Shown one piece after another: positions 8,014 to 17,107 of a stretch of 64,000 nucleotides of DNA. The translations under genes were made by a program, and so were the position numbers. Below the pieces are notes generated by a model. It did not search any database. It was not told where the DNA came from and saw only the letters and a program-made list of their open reading frames with translations. Position 1 is the stretch's first letter; the number at the start of each line of letters is the position of its first letter. Source of the stretch: Akkermansia sp. (lineage in GTDB: Bacteria > Verrucomicrobiota > Verrucomicrobiia > Verrucomicrobiales > Akkermansiaceae); assembly GCA_017398355.1 (NCBI GenBank), contig JAFQGD010000058.1:1-64000 (forward strand), given 5' to 3'.

Positions 8014-9290
8014 AACGTTTCATTTTTCTGCTCATATACAACCTGCTTTTCCCGGTTTTCCTCCTGCTCTCCCTCCCCGGGTATCTGATTAAGATGAAGC
8101 GCCGCGGCGGCTTCGGAACGGGGCTCTCCGAGCGTTTCGGTATCTACCTACGCCCGGCGTCAGAGGAACCCAAGGGGGGGCTCTATGTACACGCCGTCAG
8201 TGTAGGCGAAGTATTCATCGCGCTCAAGTTTATTCGAGAATGGATTAAAACACATTCCGAACCGGTTATTCTTTCTACTTCTACCGCTACGGGGCATCAA
8301 GTGGTGCGGGATGCTGCCCTCCCCGGCGTGCGTGCTCTGTACTCTCCGCTTGATGTTCCGGGGCTTTCGGGGCGTTGTCTTTCACGCTTCCAACCCAAGG
8401 CCGTTGTATTAATAGAAGCAGAGCTGTGGCCCAACTTTGCAGAAGTTTGCCACCGTCGCCGTATTCCCATGGTTATGCTCAATGCGCGCTTATCCCCGCG
8501 CAGCGAGGGTCGCTACAAGAAAGTACGCGGTATTACCTCCCTATTGTTCTCACGGCTCAACGCCCTCGGGGCACAAAATGAGAATGATAAGGGAAGATTT
8601 GCGGGCATTGGTGTGGTGGAAGACATTATCCGAGTCACGGGTAGCATAAAGTTTGATGTAATGGGTGATACCCCGGCCGCAAAACGAGAAGATTTTCAAA
8701 CTATCTTGAATAAACTTGCGCAGGGACGACCTATTGTACTGGCAGCCTCTACACACGCCGGAGAAGAAGTGCTCATTGCGAAAGCAACGCGAGATGCAGG
8801 CGGCTTTCCCCTCATTGTACCGCGGCATGCAGAACGCCGAGCGGATGTGGTAAAAGATTTACAGGCAGCCGGCTTCAATCCTATTCTGCGTACATCAGGT
8901 GAATTGCCGGCAGACATACCCTCCGACCTTTGCTACATTGCTGATACCACCGGCGAATTGAGAGATTGGACCGCCTTGGCAGATGTAGCCGTCATTGGCA
9001 AAAGTTTCTTGGCCAAAGGCGGGCAAAATCCAGTGGAAGCTATCGCCGCGCGTGTACCCGTCATTACCGGGCCGGATATGACCAACTTTGCTGATTTGGT
9101 AGCCCTGCTTGAATCGAAAGAAGGTATCTGGCGCTGTGAAGGAAACATGCTTGCGGAAACGCTGAGCCAAGTCTTACAGGATGCCGATGAACGCTCCATA
9201 CGCACGGAAAAAGCATACTCTGCCCTACACATTCATTCCGGGGCAACCCGCCGAAGCGTGGAGCTGGTGGAGAGCTTCTATGGGGCGTAA
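8010..9290 (+). CDS. waaA: 3-deoxy-D-manno-octulosonic acid (Kdo) transferase
   Basis: Transfers Kdo from CMP-Kdo to lipid A precursor at the inner membrane, so the organism makes LPS. The 426-residue protein has an N-terminal hydrophobic anchor (about residues 4-24), a GLSERFG motif, HAVSVGE, STSTATGHQV, the EAELWPNF motif, and GSIKFDV in the middle; the last part has GKSFLAKGGQNPVEAIAARVPVITGP (split in text: GKSFLAKGGQNP, then VEA). This is the GT30 family pattern. It is translationally coupled to rsmD. The next gene is convergent, with only 3 bp between them. Confidence 0.92.
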   Translation: MKRFIFLLIYNLLFPVFLLLSLPGYLIKMKRRGGFGTGLSERFGIYLRPASEEPKGGLYVHAVSVGEVFIALKFIREWIKTHSEPVILSTSTATGHQVVRDAALPGVRALYSPLDVPGLSGRCLSRFQPKAVVLIEAELWPNFAEVCHRRRIPMVMLNARLSPRSEGRYKKVRGITSLLFSRLNALGAQNENDKGRFAGIGVVEDIIRVTGSIKFDVMGDTPAAKREDFQTILNKLAQGRPIVLAASTHAGEEVLIAKATRDAGGFPLIVPRHAERRADVVKDLQAAGFNPILRTSGELPADIPSDLCYIADTTGELRDWTALADVAVIGKSFLAKGGQNPVEAIAARVPVITGPDMTNFADLVALLESKEGIWRCEGNMLAETLSQVLQDADERSIRTEKAYSALHIHSGATRRSVELVESFYGA

Positions 9291-9293
9291 ATC

Positions 9294-10172
9294 TCAGATG
9301 CGCCAAATCCCGCCGTTTGAGAGAGCCTCTAGCAGGGATTCACGAATCATCGTTGGCGTGTAGCCGCTTTCACGCAGGGAGGCTAGGGAGCGCGCACCAT
9401 CTCGTTTTGCCAAGCGTTTCCCGGCATTGTCCCTGAGGAGTGTATGGTGGTAGTACCGGGGTACCGGCAATCCCAAGACTCCTTGCAGAGCGCGGTGTAT
9501 ATGCGTGGCATCAAAAAGGTCCTCGCCACGAGAAACAAGAGAAATTTCCTGCGCGGCATCATCTACCACCACAGAAAGATGGTAGCTTGTGGGCATATCT
9601 TTACGCGCAAGCACAACATCTCCATATAGCGTAGGCACACACCGCTGCACCCCGCGGCGCAGGTCTTCCCAAGAGGGGCAACCTATCATATCTTGCACTC
9701 GCTGCATATTGATGCGCCATGCGTGCGGTACGCCGGCTGCCATTTTTTCTTCAATCTGCTCCGGAGATAAATGGCGGCATGTCCCCGGGTAAAGGAATCC
9801 TAACGATGCGTGGGGGGCTCGCCCCATTTCTGCAATCTGCGCTTTGATTTCTCCACGCGTACAAAAACAGGGATACAATACACCCAACTTTCGCAGCTGG
9901 TTCAAGGTGGCCTCATAGATAGGATAGCGCCGACTTTGCACCATCACTTCGCCGTCGAAATGCAACCCCAGCCAAGCCAAATCCTCGTACATGAGTTTGA
10001 CCCAGTGCGGAGAACATGAGCGCTGGTCAATATCCTCTATTCGGAGCATACAGCGCCCACCACTCACATCTGCTAATCGGCGCGCGTGCATGGCGGCCAA
10101 CAAATGCCCTACATGCATGGGGCCGCTGGGAGAGGGCGCAAAACGCGTCACTATTTCCCGAATGTTTACCAT
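9294..10172 (-). CDS. gluQRS: Glutamyl-Q tRNA(Asp) synthetase
   Basis: A shortened glutamyl-tRNA synthetase paralogue that attaches glutamate to the queuosine base of tRNA-Asp. 292 residues. The HIGH-type box reads RFAPSPSGPMHVGHLLAA, the KMSKS-type box reads KRLAKRDGARS, and a zinc site is formed by CFC and a downstream Cys in GTCRH. The anticodon-binding domain is missing, as expected for this family. Its ATG overlaps the stop of the 644-residue secreted protein by 1 nt, so it is the last gene of the minus-strand cluster starting at 14298. Confidence 0.9.
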   Translation of the reverse strand: MVNIREIVTRFAPSPSGPMHVGHLLAAMHARRLADVSGGRCMLRIEDIDQRSCSPHWVKLMYEDLAWLGLHFDGEVMVQSRRYPIYEATLNQLRKLGVLYPCFCTRGEIKAQIAEMGRAPHASLGFLYPGTCRHLSPEQIEEKMAAGVPHAWRINMQRVQDMIGCPSWEDLRRGVQRCVPTLYGDVVLARKDMPTSYHLSVVVDDAAQEISLVSRGEDLFDATHIHRALQGVLGLPVPRYYHHTLLRDNAGKRLAKRDGARSLASLRESGYTPTMIRESLLEALSNGGIWRI

Positions 10173-12106
10173 CAGTATTGCGCTTTAACGATGATTTCTC
10201 TCACTTTTGCTGCGCCCTGCCCCGCGAGTGTGGATTTGGGATACAAGCACAATGCGCGGTAATAATTTGCCAAGGCCGAGCCATATTCGCGGCGGGATTC
10301 ATTTTCTTCTGCATCCTGCAAAGCCTGCACAAAGTCATGAGCTTTTTGCGCATAGAGGTTGAGGGCATCCTTAAAAGCAGGGTCTTCTGCACAGCGAGGT
10401 TCCGAATCGCGGTACTCAATCAGTTTCTCGTACGCAATACAAGGCCCCATCACTCTATCTTGATCTGCGACAGACTCCAACTGTTTGAGCATAGCATCAA
10501 TAGTGCTGATGAGAAGGATGACCTCCTTGTACTGGGGCTTGAGCTGCGGGTCTACGGCCACGCATTCAAAACGATCTTGTTCTTTAAAGATGGTGCGATA
10601 TTCCCCACGGGCATACAAGGTGCGGAATTCTCCAAGCTCTTTTTCGTTGCTGTCAAACTTTTCCAACTGCTGAGCGCTTGCATCCAAATTGGGATTAAGT
10701 GGCCAGATTGTACCGGCCTCGGTGATGTATCGGTTAAACTCATCATCCTTTCCTTCCAGTAATGCTTTGCGCGCATTGCGTATGCATAAATCGCTCTGGC
10801 GTTTCTTGCCTGCACTATAGCTTAAGAGCATGGAATCATCAAAATCAACGTCCATCTCTTTCATCTTGCGAGCAACTTCATCAACCGTTCCGTAGTCCCG
10901 CGCATTCAGTGCAGTAAGGGCTCGTTTGCGAAGAGTCCAATATGCAGCAACTCGGCGGCGGCCTTCCACCGGGAACGTGAATACACTATGCATATGCTCA
11001 CCAATGGCCACAGCTTCAATCAAATGCTGCGTAGCCTCACCCAACTTGTTTTGCGCCAGCATGGAGTACACGGCATCCATGTGTTTATCCACGCTGGAGC
11101 GAGCTTCGCTCGCTAGGGCATCTACCGTGTTTACAGTGGGGGGCACACCGGCCACCCCCGAAAGGATTTCATTTGCCTTGGAATTTTCTTCAATTTTCAT
11201 CTTTGTATCGCCATCGCGGAACACATGGCGGTATATGCGAGTGGCGATTACAGCATGATCAAAGCGCCGCATGAGCAAGAATGTCACCATGTTGCTTTGG
11301 TAGCTGACCTTGGCAGCCATCTCCGATTCCACGTTCATGGTCGAATTCTTTACTTTAGCGGCCTGCTTTTCAGCAATTGCTTTTGTGTTATGAGCAATGG
11401 TAAACGTATTACTCACGCCGGAAGCACCATTGTGAGCCGGGCCCTTAATAGCCCCGATCTGGGCAGCAGGCCCCCGGTTTCCTACGGTATTACGATTGAC
11501 CAAAGCATTCGTGCGCTTGACCATAGCGTCAATTTCCTCGTTCAAACGCTCACTTTCTATGTCTCGCGACCTATTGGTTCGCTGCGCATCCAAAGCGCTG
11601 ACGATAGAACTGGCCAATACGCCGGATTGACCACCATCCCGGGGCATATCAGAAAGCTGATACAGAGCTTTACCCATGCGGACCAAGGCTTCGCTTCCTA
11701 TGGCTTTGCGAGATTTCGTGTATTTCTTTGTTTCTTGCAAAATACCTTCTATCTTCTTTACGTACATGCGAGCTTCCTCTGTTGTATCCGGGGTACCGTG
11801 CAGGAACGTTTCGAACTTGGCTCTCACCGCTGCATTGTTGCCTACATCAAACTTCCCGCCATTGTATGTGACGGTATCAGTAGCGGGGTCCAGAAGGGGG
11901 ATTTCAACACCGAAGATTTGGGGATTTGTTGGTTCTGTTGCCCCGGCAGGCTGGGCTTGTGGAGCATGGGGCGACTGTTGTTGATTCGTTTGCTGTGATG
12001 GGGCAGATTGTGGTTGCTGCTGTGGCTGCGGCGCAATCGGCATCTGAGCCTGGGCTACATAGCACAGGCCGGACATCACCATGGTCAATATCTGAATTCT
12101 CATCAC
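10172..12106 (-). CDS. Large secreted protein with Gln/Pro-rich N-terminus, unknown function
   Basis: 644 residues. A signal peptide of about 21 residues (ending AQA) is followed by 50 residues rich in Gln, Pro and Ser. The rest is largely helical, with charged, coiled-coil-like stretches and tetratricopeptide-like spacing near the C-terminus (REYGSALANYYRALCLYPKS), suggesting TPR-like helices but no clean repeat. I do not recognise it. It overlaps the upstream small membrane protein gene by 4 nt and gluQRS by 1 nt. The cluster with an ABC transporter hints at envelope export or assembly, but that is only inference. Confidence 0.65.
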   Translation of the reverse strand: MMRIQILTMVMSGLCYVAQAQMPIAPQPQQQPQSAPSQQTNQQQSPHAPQAQPAGATEPTNPQIFGVEIPLLDPATDTVTYNGGKFDVGNNAAVRAKFETFLHGTPDTTEEARMYVKKIEGILQETKKYTKSRKAIGSEALVRMGKALYQLSDMPRDGGQSGVLASSIVSALDAQRTNRSRDIESERLNEEIDAMVKRTNALVNRNTVGNRGPAAQIGAIKGPAHNGASGVSNTFTIAHNTKAIAEKQAAKVKNSTMNVESEMAAKVSYQSNMVTFLLMRRFDHAVIATRIYRHVFRDGDTKMKIEENSKANEILSGVAGVPPTVNTVDALASEARSSVDKHMDAVYSMLAQNKLGEATQHLIEAVAIGEHMHSVFTFPVEGRRRVAAYWTLRKRALTALNARDYGTVDEVARKMKEMDVDFDDSMLLSYSAGKKRQSDLCIRNARKALLEGKDDEFNRYITEAGTIWPLNPNLDASAQQLEKFDSNEKELGEFRTLYARGEYRTIFKEQDRFECVAVDPQLKPQYKEVILLISTIDAMLKQLESVADQDRVMGPCIAYEKLIEYRDSEPRCAEDPAFKDALNLYAQKAHDFVQALQDAEENESRREYGSALANYYRALCLYPKSTLAGQGAAKVREIIVKAQY

Positions 12107-12549
12107 TTTACTGATTCTGCATTTTTCACCACCAGAATGCCCTTGATTTCATTGCCGGAGGCATCTCGCCCCGTGCGGCATTCTACGTCAAAAATAAAAT
12201 AATCGTTTCGTGTCAGATTCACACTCAGATGCGTATCTTTTGTCACCAACAAAGGCAAGCGCTCGTTGCGATTATTTTTCATCGAAATAGCAATCATTCG
12301 GTCATTACCAATCGTCTCTATACTTTCTATGCGTCCCTCTAACACGTAATGATTACCGGGTACAGCCAAGCGAGAACCATCATTCCGATAATCGCGAATG
12401 GAAAAATGTTGCGGCTTTCCCAGTGTATTCGTCTTGGATGGAGACATAAGCAGATACCCAATCCCGACCAACAACACTACAACGGCCAGTGTAACCACGA
12501 TACCGAAAATGTTGCCACCCTTGCCTTTTCTTGAACGTTTTCTTGCCAT
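12103..12549 (-). CDS. Small single-pass membrane protein of unknown function
   Basis: 148 residues. A very basic N-terminus (MARKRSRKGKGG) is followed by one membrane segment (about residues 15-35), then a soluble beta-rich domain that should lie outside the cytoplasm. No family is recognised. It lies between the ABC transporter gene (21 bp upstream) and the 644-residue secreted protein (4-nt overlap), so all three are likely made together. It could be an accessory subunit of the transporter. Confidence 0.65.
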   Translation of the reverse strand: MARKRSRKGKGGNIFGIVVTLAVVVLLVGIGYLLMSPSKTNTLGKPQHFSIRDYRNDGSRLAVPGNHYVLEGRIESIETIGNDRMIAISMKNNRNERLPLLVTKDTHLSVNLTRNDYFIFDVECRTGRDASGNEIKGILVVKNAESVK

Positions 12550-12570
12550 ATATGTAATATGTTTATTTTC

Positions 12571-14298
12571 TTAATCCCAACGCGAACGGCGCACGCCAAC
12601 ATACGTCAATACCAACCCCGCCAGCACATGTAATGCGAGAACGACGTGGCATACCTGCGCCGCTGAAAAACTAGTCTGCACAATACTCTTGACGGCCTTG
12701 ATGACATCCGGCAGCAACCCACCTTCTATGCTACCGCTCCATGCCCAGTATGCTGAAATAAACGGGCGCACACATACCCCAATGGCATCGGGCAAAGCAA
12801 GTACGGCTCCGGACAAGGGAAGCTGAAAACCCACAAGGTAGATGCTCAGAAGGGATGCTTGGTCGGCCGTGCGACTATTGGCCGAGATACCTAGGCACAT
12901 ACTTGTCATGGCGGCATTGGCAAGGATGAGGAAGATAAGGTGGTTTGTGGCATCCCCCCGGAATGGCCAGAAAAATTGCACAAAGGCAAACATCCACAAA
13001 CTTTGAACCAATAGCAGCAGGAAAAGATAAAGGGCTTTCGATGCCAAGTAAGCACCTTCGCCCATACCGGCAAAGCGTTCTTTTTCCATGATGAGGCGCT
13101 CTCCGGCAATCTCTCTGGCGGCATTATTTGCCCCCATAAGGCCCAGTAGAATCACCTCAAACATAATAATGCCGGATACTGCGGAGCCAACCTGGGCTCG
13201 CACCTCAGCTTGGGCTTGCTGAGCCTGTATTTCCATGGCTATATCATTGCTCTGCGTATCCGCCAAAATGAGAAGCTGCTCCTGCCCTTTACTGGAGAAA
13301 AGAGCCACCAATATCGGAAAGATGACAATCATTGCCACCTGCAAGATGAGTTGTGATCTGTCTCGCAACAACAAGGTGAAACGCCGCTGCAACAATGTGA
13401 TAAGTTGGGAAAAGAAGCCAGGCTGATTCTCCGTATTATCTTCATGTGTTTCCATAGCCGGGGCCATATCCTCCCCATTGCGCAACACGCGTATTTTTTG
13501 CTCCATTTCCATGCGGTGATAGTATGCCTCACCGTGCTTACTCCAACTTTGAGCCCATTCTTCCGGTTCTCTCAGAGATAAGCGAGGGTAGACTTCTTCC
13601 GCTTGTTTCACCCCGAAATAGTGTTCCATGGTTTGGGGGATGCCATGGTATGCTAAATGCCCGCGCACCAGCACCATGATGCTATCATAAGCCTCCAGCT
13701 GGGATAAACTATGTGTGACAGATATGACGATGCGCCCGTCTTTTAAGCTCAGTTTGCGAAGCAACTCTACAATTTCTTTTTCCGAGCGAGGATCCAAACC
13801 ACTTGTTACCTCATCGCAGAGTAAAATACGCGGGTCTGACACAAGCTCCATAGCCAATGCCAACCTACGTTTTTGCCCACCGGAAAGTAACTTCACTCGC
13901 CGCTCGGCAATTTCTGACAACCCGGTTTCCTGCAACACACGTTCTACGAGCTCTTCCAATTGCTGTCCGCTTGCGCCAACGCGCAAACGAGCCGCATTTT
14001 CCACGCATTCGTCCACACACAATTCATCATGCGCAATGCTGAATTGCGGGACATACCCAATTTCGGATGGTTCAAAATCATCATCCTCCATGAGGTTGCG
14101 CCCCTCCCACACAAAACAACCATCTGTGGCATCCGCAATACCTGCTATCGTCTTGAGAAGGGTGGTCTTGCCACAGCCGGAAGGACCAACAATGGCCATA
14201 AAATGCCCTTTAGGTACGCAGAAACTCACGTCTGACAACAGTGCGATGCAGTCTTCTCCATCATCTACCTCCAAGGTGATATTCCGCGCTTCCAACAT
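12571..14298 (-). CDS. ABC transporter, ATPase and permease in one chain (ABCG-like half transporter)
   Basis: 575 residues. The ATPase comes first: Walker A GPSGCGKTT (about residue 36), signature LSGGQKRRLALAMEL and Walker B ILLCDEVTSGLD. An ABC-2 type membrane domain with about six segments fills residues ~300-570. ATPase-then-permease order is that of the ABCG/White group, which works as dimers to export lipids or other compounds. The start is set at 14298 because the frame above it overlaps the aroD start region and a promoter lies at 14318-14346. The substrate is unknown. Confidence 0.85.
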   Translation of the reverse strand: MLEARNITLEVDDGEDCIALLSDVSFCVPKGHFMAIVGPSGCGKTTLLKTIAGIADATDGCFVWEGRNLMEDDDFEPSEIGYVPQFSIAHDELCVDECVENAARLRVGASGQQLEELVERVLQETGLSEIAERRVKLLSGGQKRRLALAMELVSDPRILLCDEVTSGLDPRSEKEIVELLRKLSLKDGRIVISVTHSLSQLEAYDSIMVLVRGHLAYHGIPQTMEHYFGVKQAEEVYPRLSLREPEEWAQSWSKHGEAYYHRMEMEQKIRVLRNGEDMAPAMETHEDNTENQPGFFSQLITLLQRRFTLLLRDRSQLILQVAMIVIFPILVALFSSKGQEQLLILADTQSNDIAMEIQAQQAQAEVRAQVGSAVSGIIMFEVILLGLMGANNAAREIAGERLIMEKERFAGMGEGAYLASKALYLFLLLLVQSLWMFAFVQFFWPFRGDATNHLIFLILANAAMTSMCLGISANSRTADQASLLSIYLVGFQLPLSGAVLALPDAIGVCVRPFISAYWAWSGSIEGGLLPDVIKAVKSIVQTSFSAAQVCHVVLALHVLAGLVLTYVGVRRSRWD

Positions 14299-14317
14299 AT
14301 TCTTTAGGTCTTGTCTG

Positions 14318-14346
14318 ATAGTAGCAAATAGGCTCTCTTCCCGCAA
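14318..14346 (-). promoter_or_regulatory. Predicted promoter of the ABC transporter cluster
   Basis: Minus strand TTGCGG (14346-14341), 17 bp, TACTAT (14323-14318). Transcription would start near 14311, about 13 nt before the ATG at 14298. Confidence 0.45.
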
Positions 14347-14396
14347 GCGGAAAATCAGGCAAATACCGTTTTTACACCGTTTGAGAAGTAATACAC

Positions 14397-14425
14397 TTGC
14401 GCAGGAAGAAACGCTGTGGTATCGT
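14397..14425 (+). promoter_or_regulatory. Predicted promoter of aroD
   Basis: TTGCGC (14397-14402), 17 bp, TATCGT (14420-14425). The predicted start of transcription is at about 14432, next to the ATG at 14433, so the message would be leaderless. Confidence 0.45.
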
Positions 14426-14432
14426 ACCGTGC

Positions 14433-15140
14433 ATGGAGCGTCTGTTGCAACAAGATTTGTACCCTTCTCTCGTGGTAGGTTCTGTGTCCGGATGGGATGC
14501 TTGGAAACAAGCCATAGCAAATGAAGAAACGGATACAGCCTGTGATATCATGGAGCTACGGGCAGACTTACTGCCGGAAGAGCTTCCTATCTCCGAAATC
14601 CTAGCTCTTCCTCGCCCTAAGCCCATCTTACTGACCGTAAGGCATGCAGATGAAGGAGGCGCACGGCAAATGGATGAGCCTACGCGCATAGCATTAGCTA
14701 CCTCTTTACTACCAATGGCAGATGCCTTAGATTGGGAGATTGCAAAGATGGAAGGTGCTCGGGAAATACTGGAAAAAGCAAAAGCTCAAGGGATTCTGAT
14801 TATAGCATCTGCTCACGATTTTGAAAAAACGCCGGATTTGGAAACCATGAGTGCGCTGGCCGACAAGGCGATTGCGTTGGGGGCAGATGTCGTCAAATTT
14901 GCTTTTCGAGTATACTCCATACAAGACATCATGGTAGGGACGGATCTGCTTTCCCGATACAAACACCCCATGGCCATCATGGGAATGGGGTCACTGGGAG
15001 CCACCAGCAGACTCATATACAACCAGTACGGCTCAGTCTTAACATATGGTTACTTGGGGAATATTCCCACAGCCCCCGGGCAGTGGTCTGCCGCCCTGTG
15101 CAAAGCAGCCATATCCCAGCTGTTGCCGACGGAGCGCTGA
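14433..15140 (+). CDS. aroD: 3-dehydroquinate dehydratase, type I
   Basis: Third step of the shikimate pathway, forming 3-dehydroshikimate through a Schiff base. 235 residues. Family marks are MELRADLL (substrate-binding Glu and Arg), the catalytic His in IASAHDFEKTP and the Schiff-base Lys in ADVVKFAFRV; the C-terminal GMGSLGATSRL and APGQW are also conserved. The start at 14433 follows from the promoter directly upstream; a longer frame from 14397 overlaps the promoter. The gene is divergent from the ABC transporter and convergent with midA. Confidence 0.9.
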   Translation: MERLLQQDLYPSLVVGSVSGWDAWKQAIANEETDTACDIMELRADLLPEELPISEILALPRPKPILLTVRHADEGGARQMDEPTRIALATSLLPMADALDWEIAKMEGAREILEKAKAQGILIIASAHDFEKTPDLETMSALADKAIALGADVVKFAFRVYSIQDIMVGTDLLSRYKHPMAIMGMGSLGATSRLIYNQYGSVLTYGYLGNIPTAPGQWSAALCKAAISQLLPTER

Positions 15141-15142
15141 GA

Positions 15143-16138
15143 TTACTCGAAACGGTGCTGCAAAAGCACATTAAAATGGTCACCTGCACCCGGTACAGCT
15201 ATCAGGTGAGCATCCGCCGTATTTCCGGGCTTGGCGTAGTCTTTTAAATAATCTCGTTGGCTCATGTACTGCACAACATCCCCGCTGCAACGGGACGCCA
15301 ATTCCAACAAATCTGTAAAATTCACGTCGGCAGTAATATCGCACCGCCCGGCCAATGGGGGCAATTCATCTGCCCCCAACAAGCAGTGAGCTTTGTAGCC
15401 CCGCAGCGTACCGGCGGGGCGGCGGTGATAAAGAGTATCAACCAGCTCACCATAATCAATCGTTACAAAAGCACCGCATTTCCAGTACGGCTGCCATTGC
15501 GCATACCACTTGTGGTAGCTTTCATGCACCTCTACAACCTGACCTTCAATGGCCCACTTTTCAAACACAGATGAGGCCGGCAAGGGCTGTTTCCACGCTT
15601 GTCGAATAATCTGCCCCTGCTCTACTGCCAATCCCAGCTCCAGCCATTCTCCGCCTTGGTAGACAAATTGACGAGCAGGAAAAGCATCCGGCAATTCATT
15701 AGAAAAAATGAAAGCCTTTCCGCCTGCATGTTTCAAGGCGGAGATGACATCCTCATACACTCGCACGAAATTACCGCCGACCATGCCTTGTAGATTCCGT
15801 AAGGTAGCAGAGCGGTCTACCATGAGATAGCGAGCGCGCAGGCGGCCGATGAAGCCCAATTCACGCGCGATACCCATAGATAAATCGCCATTTCCCCCAC
15901 CGATTTCGACAAAGGGTAAGCGCCGGCCGCAGGCGACACAAGCTTGTTTCCACTGGGCAACCAAGCGCCGGGCCAACAAGTCGCTTAGTGTGGCCGTTGT
16001 CGAAAAATCACCTCGGTAGCCAATGCCTGCAATGTTGTTGCTGTAGTATCCGGAATCAGGGTCATACAGCGCAATTTCCATGAATTTCTCCATGGAAAGC
16101 CAATTACCATTGGCTAAAATATGAGGCGCAAGATTCAT
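15143..16138 (-). CDS. SAM-dependent methyltransferase, MidA/NDUFAF7-like
   Basis: 331 residues of the family that includes NDUFAF7, an arginine methyltransferase acting on respiratory complex I in mitochondria. Visible marks are the N-terminal SMEKFMEIALYDPDSGYYS, the glycine-rich SAM loop VEIGGGNGDLSMGI (about residues 77-90), SNELPDAFPARQFVY and TIDYGEL. The bacterial target is not established. It follows nadA by 18 bp in the same direction, at the end of a minus-strand group. Convergent aroD ends 2 bp away. Confidence 0.8.
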   Translation of the reverse strand: MNLAPHILANGNWLSMEKFMEIALYDPDSGYYSNNIAGIGYRGDFSTTATLSDLLARRLVAQWKQACVACGRRLPFVEIGGGNGDLSMGIARELGFIGRLRARYLMVDRSATLRNLQGMVGGNFVRVYEDVISALKHAGGKAFIFSNELPDAFPARQFVYQGGEWLELGLAVEQGQIIRQAWKQPLPASSVFEKWAIEGQVVEVHESYHKWYAQWQPYWKCGAFVTIDYGELVDTLYHRRPAGTLRGYKAHCLLGADELPPLAGRCDITADVNFTDLLELASRCSGDVVQYMSQRDYLKDYAKPGNTADAHLIAVPGAGDHFNVLLQHRFE

Positions 16139-16155
16139 ACCACTGTTGTGTGAGC

Positions 16156-17088
16156 TCAGCGAGATAGCTCCAACATGCGCTCCAAAGGTACGGCCGCACG
16201 CAAGCGCAAGTCTTCCGGCACCTTCACCTCAGGGCTCATATCGCGCAAGCAATTGCGCAACTTCTCCAACGTATTGAGCTTCATGTACTCACATTCAGCG
16301 CAGGAGCACTTATCTGCCGCCACGGGTATGAACTCTTTACCCGGTACAAGCTTGCGCAAGCGGTGTAAGATTCCGCTTTCTGTCACGATGATGAACTGCT
16401 GCGCCTCACTCTCCCGGCAATACGGAATCATCTTTTCGGTGGAGCAAATGTGATCAGACATCAGGCGTATGACTTCTTGACACTCCGGATGGCACACAAC
16501 CTTGGCTTTCGGGTATTTTCCCTTGAGTTCCAATACTTGGTCGCGCGTAAAACGCTGGTGTACATGGCATGCGCCATTCCACATCGTCATTGAGCGCCCT
16601 GTGCGCTGTGCAGTCCATGCGCCCAAGTTCTGGTCGGGGACAAAGAGAATCGGGCGGTCTTGAGGAGCCGTTTCAATGATTCTCTGAGCATTACCACTGG
16701 TCACGATAACATCTGCCAAGGCTTTCACCCCGATGGAGCAATTCACATAGGCCACTACATAGTAGTTTTTGTCCTTATTCTGTTCCAAGTATGCAGCTAA
16801 TTCATCTGCCGGGCAAGAGGCCTCCAAAGAACATGCCGCGTCCATATCCGGCAAGAGTACCGTGCGTGTCGGATTCAGGATGCAAGCAGTCTCCGCCATG
16901 AAATGCACACCACAAAACACGATGACATCACATTGTGTTTCCTGTGCATACCGAGCAAGAGCCAAGGAATCACCCACAAAATCGGCAATATCCTGAATCT
17001 CCGGTCGCTGATAACTGTGTGCCAAGATGACGGCATTGCGCTCCTGCTTCAAACGCAGAATTTCTGTCTTCAAATCTGTGCCTGACAT
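16156..17088 (-). CDS. nadA: Quinolinate synthase
   Basis: Condenses iminoaspartate with dihydroxyacetone phosphate to quinolinate in NAD synthesis, using a [4Fe-4S] cluster. 310 residues. The three cluster cysteines are seen in FCGVHFMAETA, VCHPECQE and SCAECEYMKLN; NAVILAHSYQRPE and GDSLALAR are also typical. The start is at ATG 17088, since the frame above it enters the preceding gene. It follows the coiled-coil membrane protein gene by 20 bp. nadE also lies in this window (52-54 kb). No nadB was seen. Confidence 0.93.
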   Translation of the reverse strand: MSGTDLKTEILRLKQERNAVILAHSYQRPEIQDIADFVGDSLALARYAQETQCDVIVFCGVHFMAETACILNPTRTVLLPDMDAACSLEASCPADELAAYLEQNKDKNYYVVAYVNCSIGVKALADVIVTSGNAQRIIETAPQDRPILFVPDQNLGAWTAQRTGRSMTMWNGACHVHQRFTRDQVLELKGKYPKAKVVCHPECQEVIRLMSDHICSTEKMIPYCRESEAQQFIIVTESGILHRLRKLVPGKEFIPVAADKCSCAECEYMKLNTLEKLRNCLRDMSPEVKVPEDLRLRAAVPLERMLELSR

Positions 17089-17107
17089 AATTTTGTACTT
17101 AAATGAA

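Noticed and set aside
11225-11998. 257-codon open frame opposite the large secreted protein
   Set aside because: No start context and no motif; the minus-strand gene has a signal peptide and coupled neighbours.
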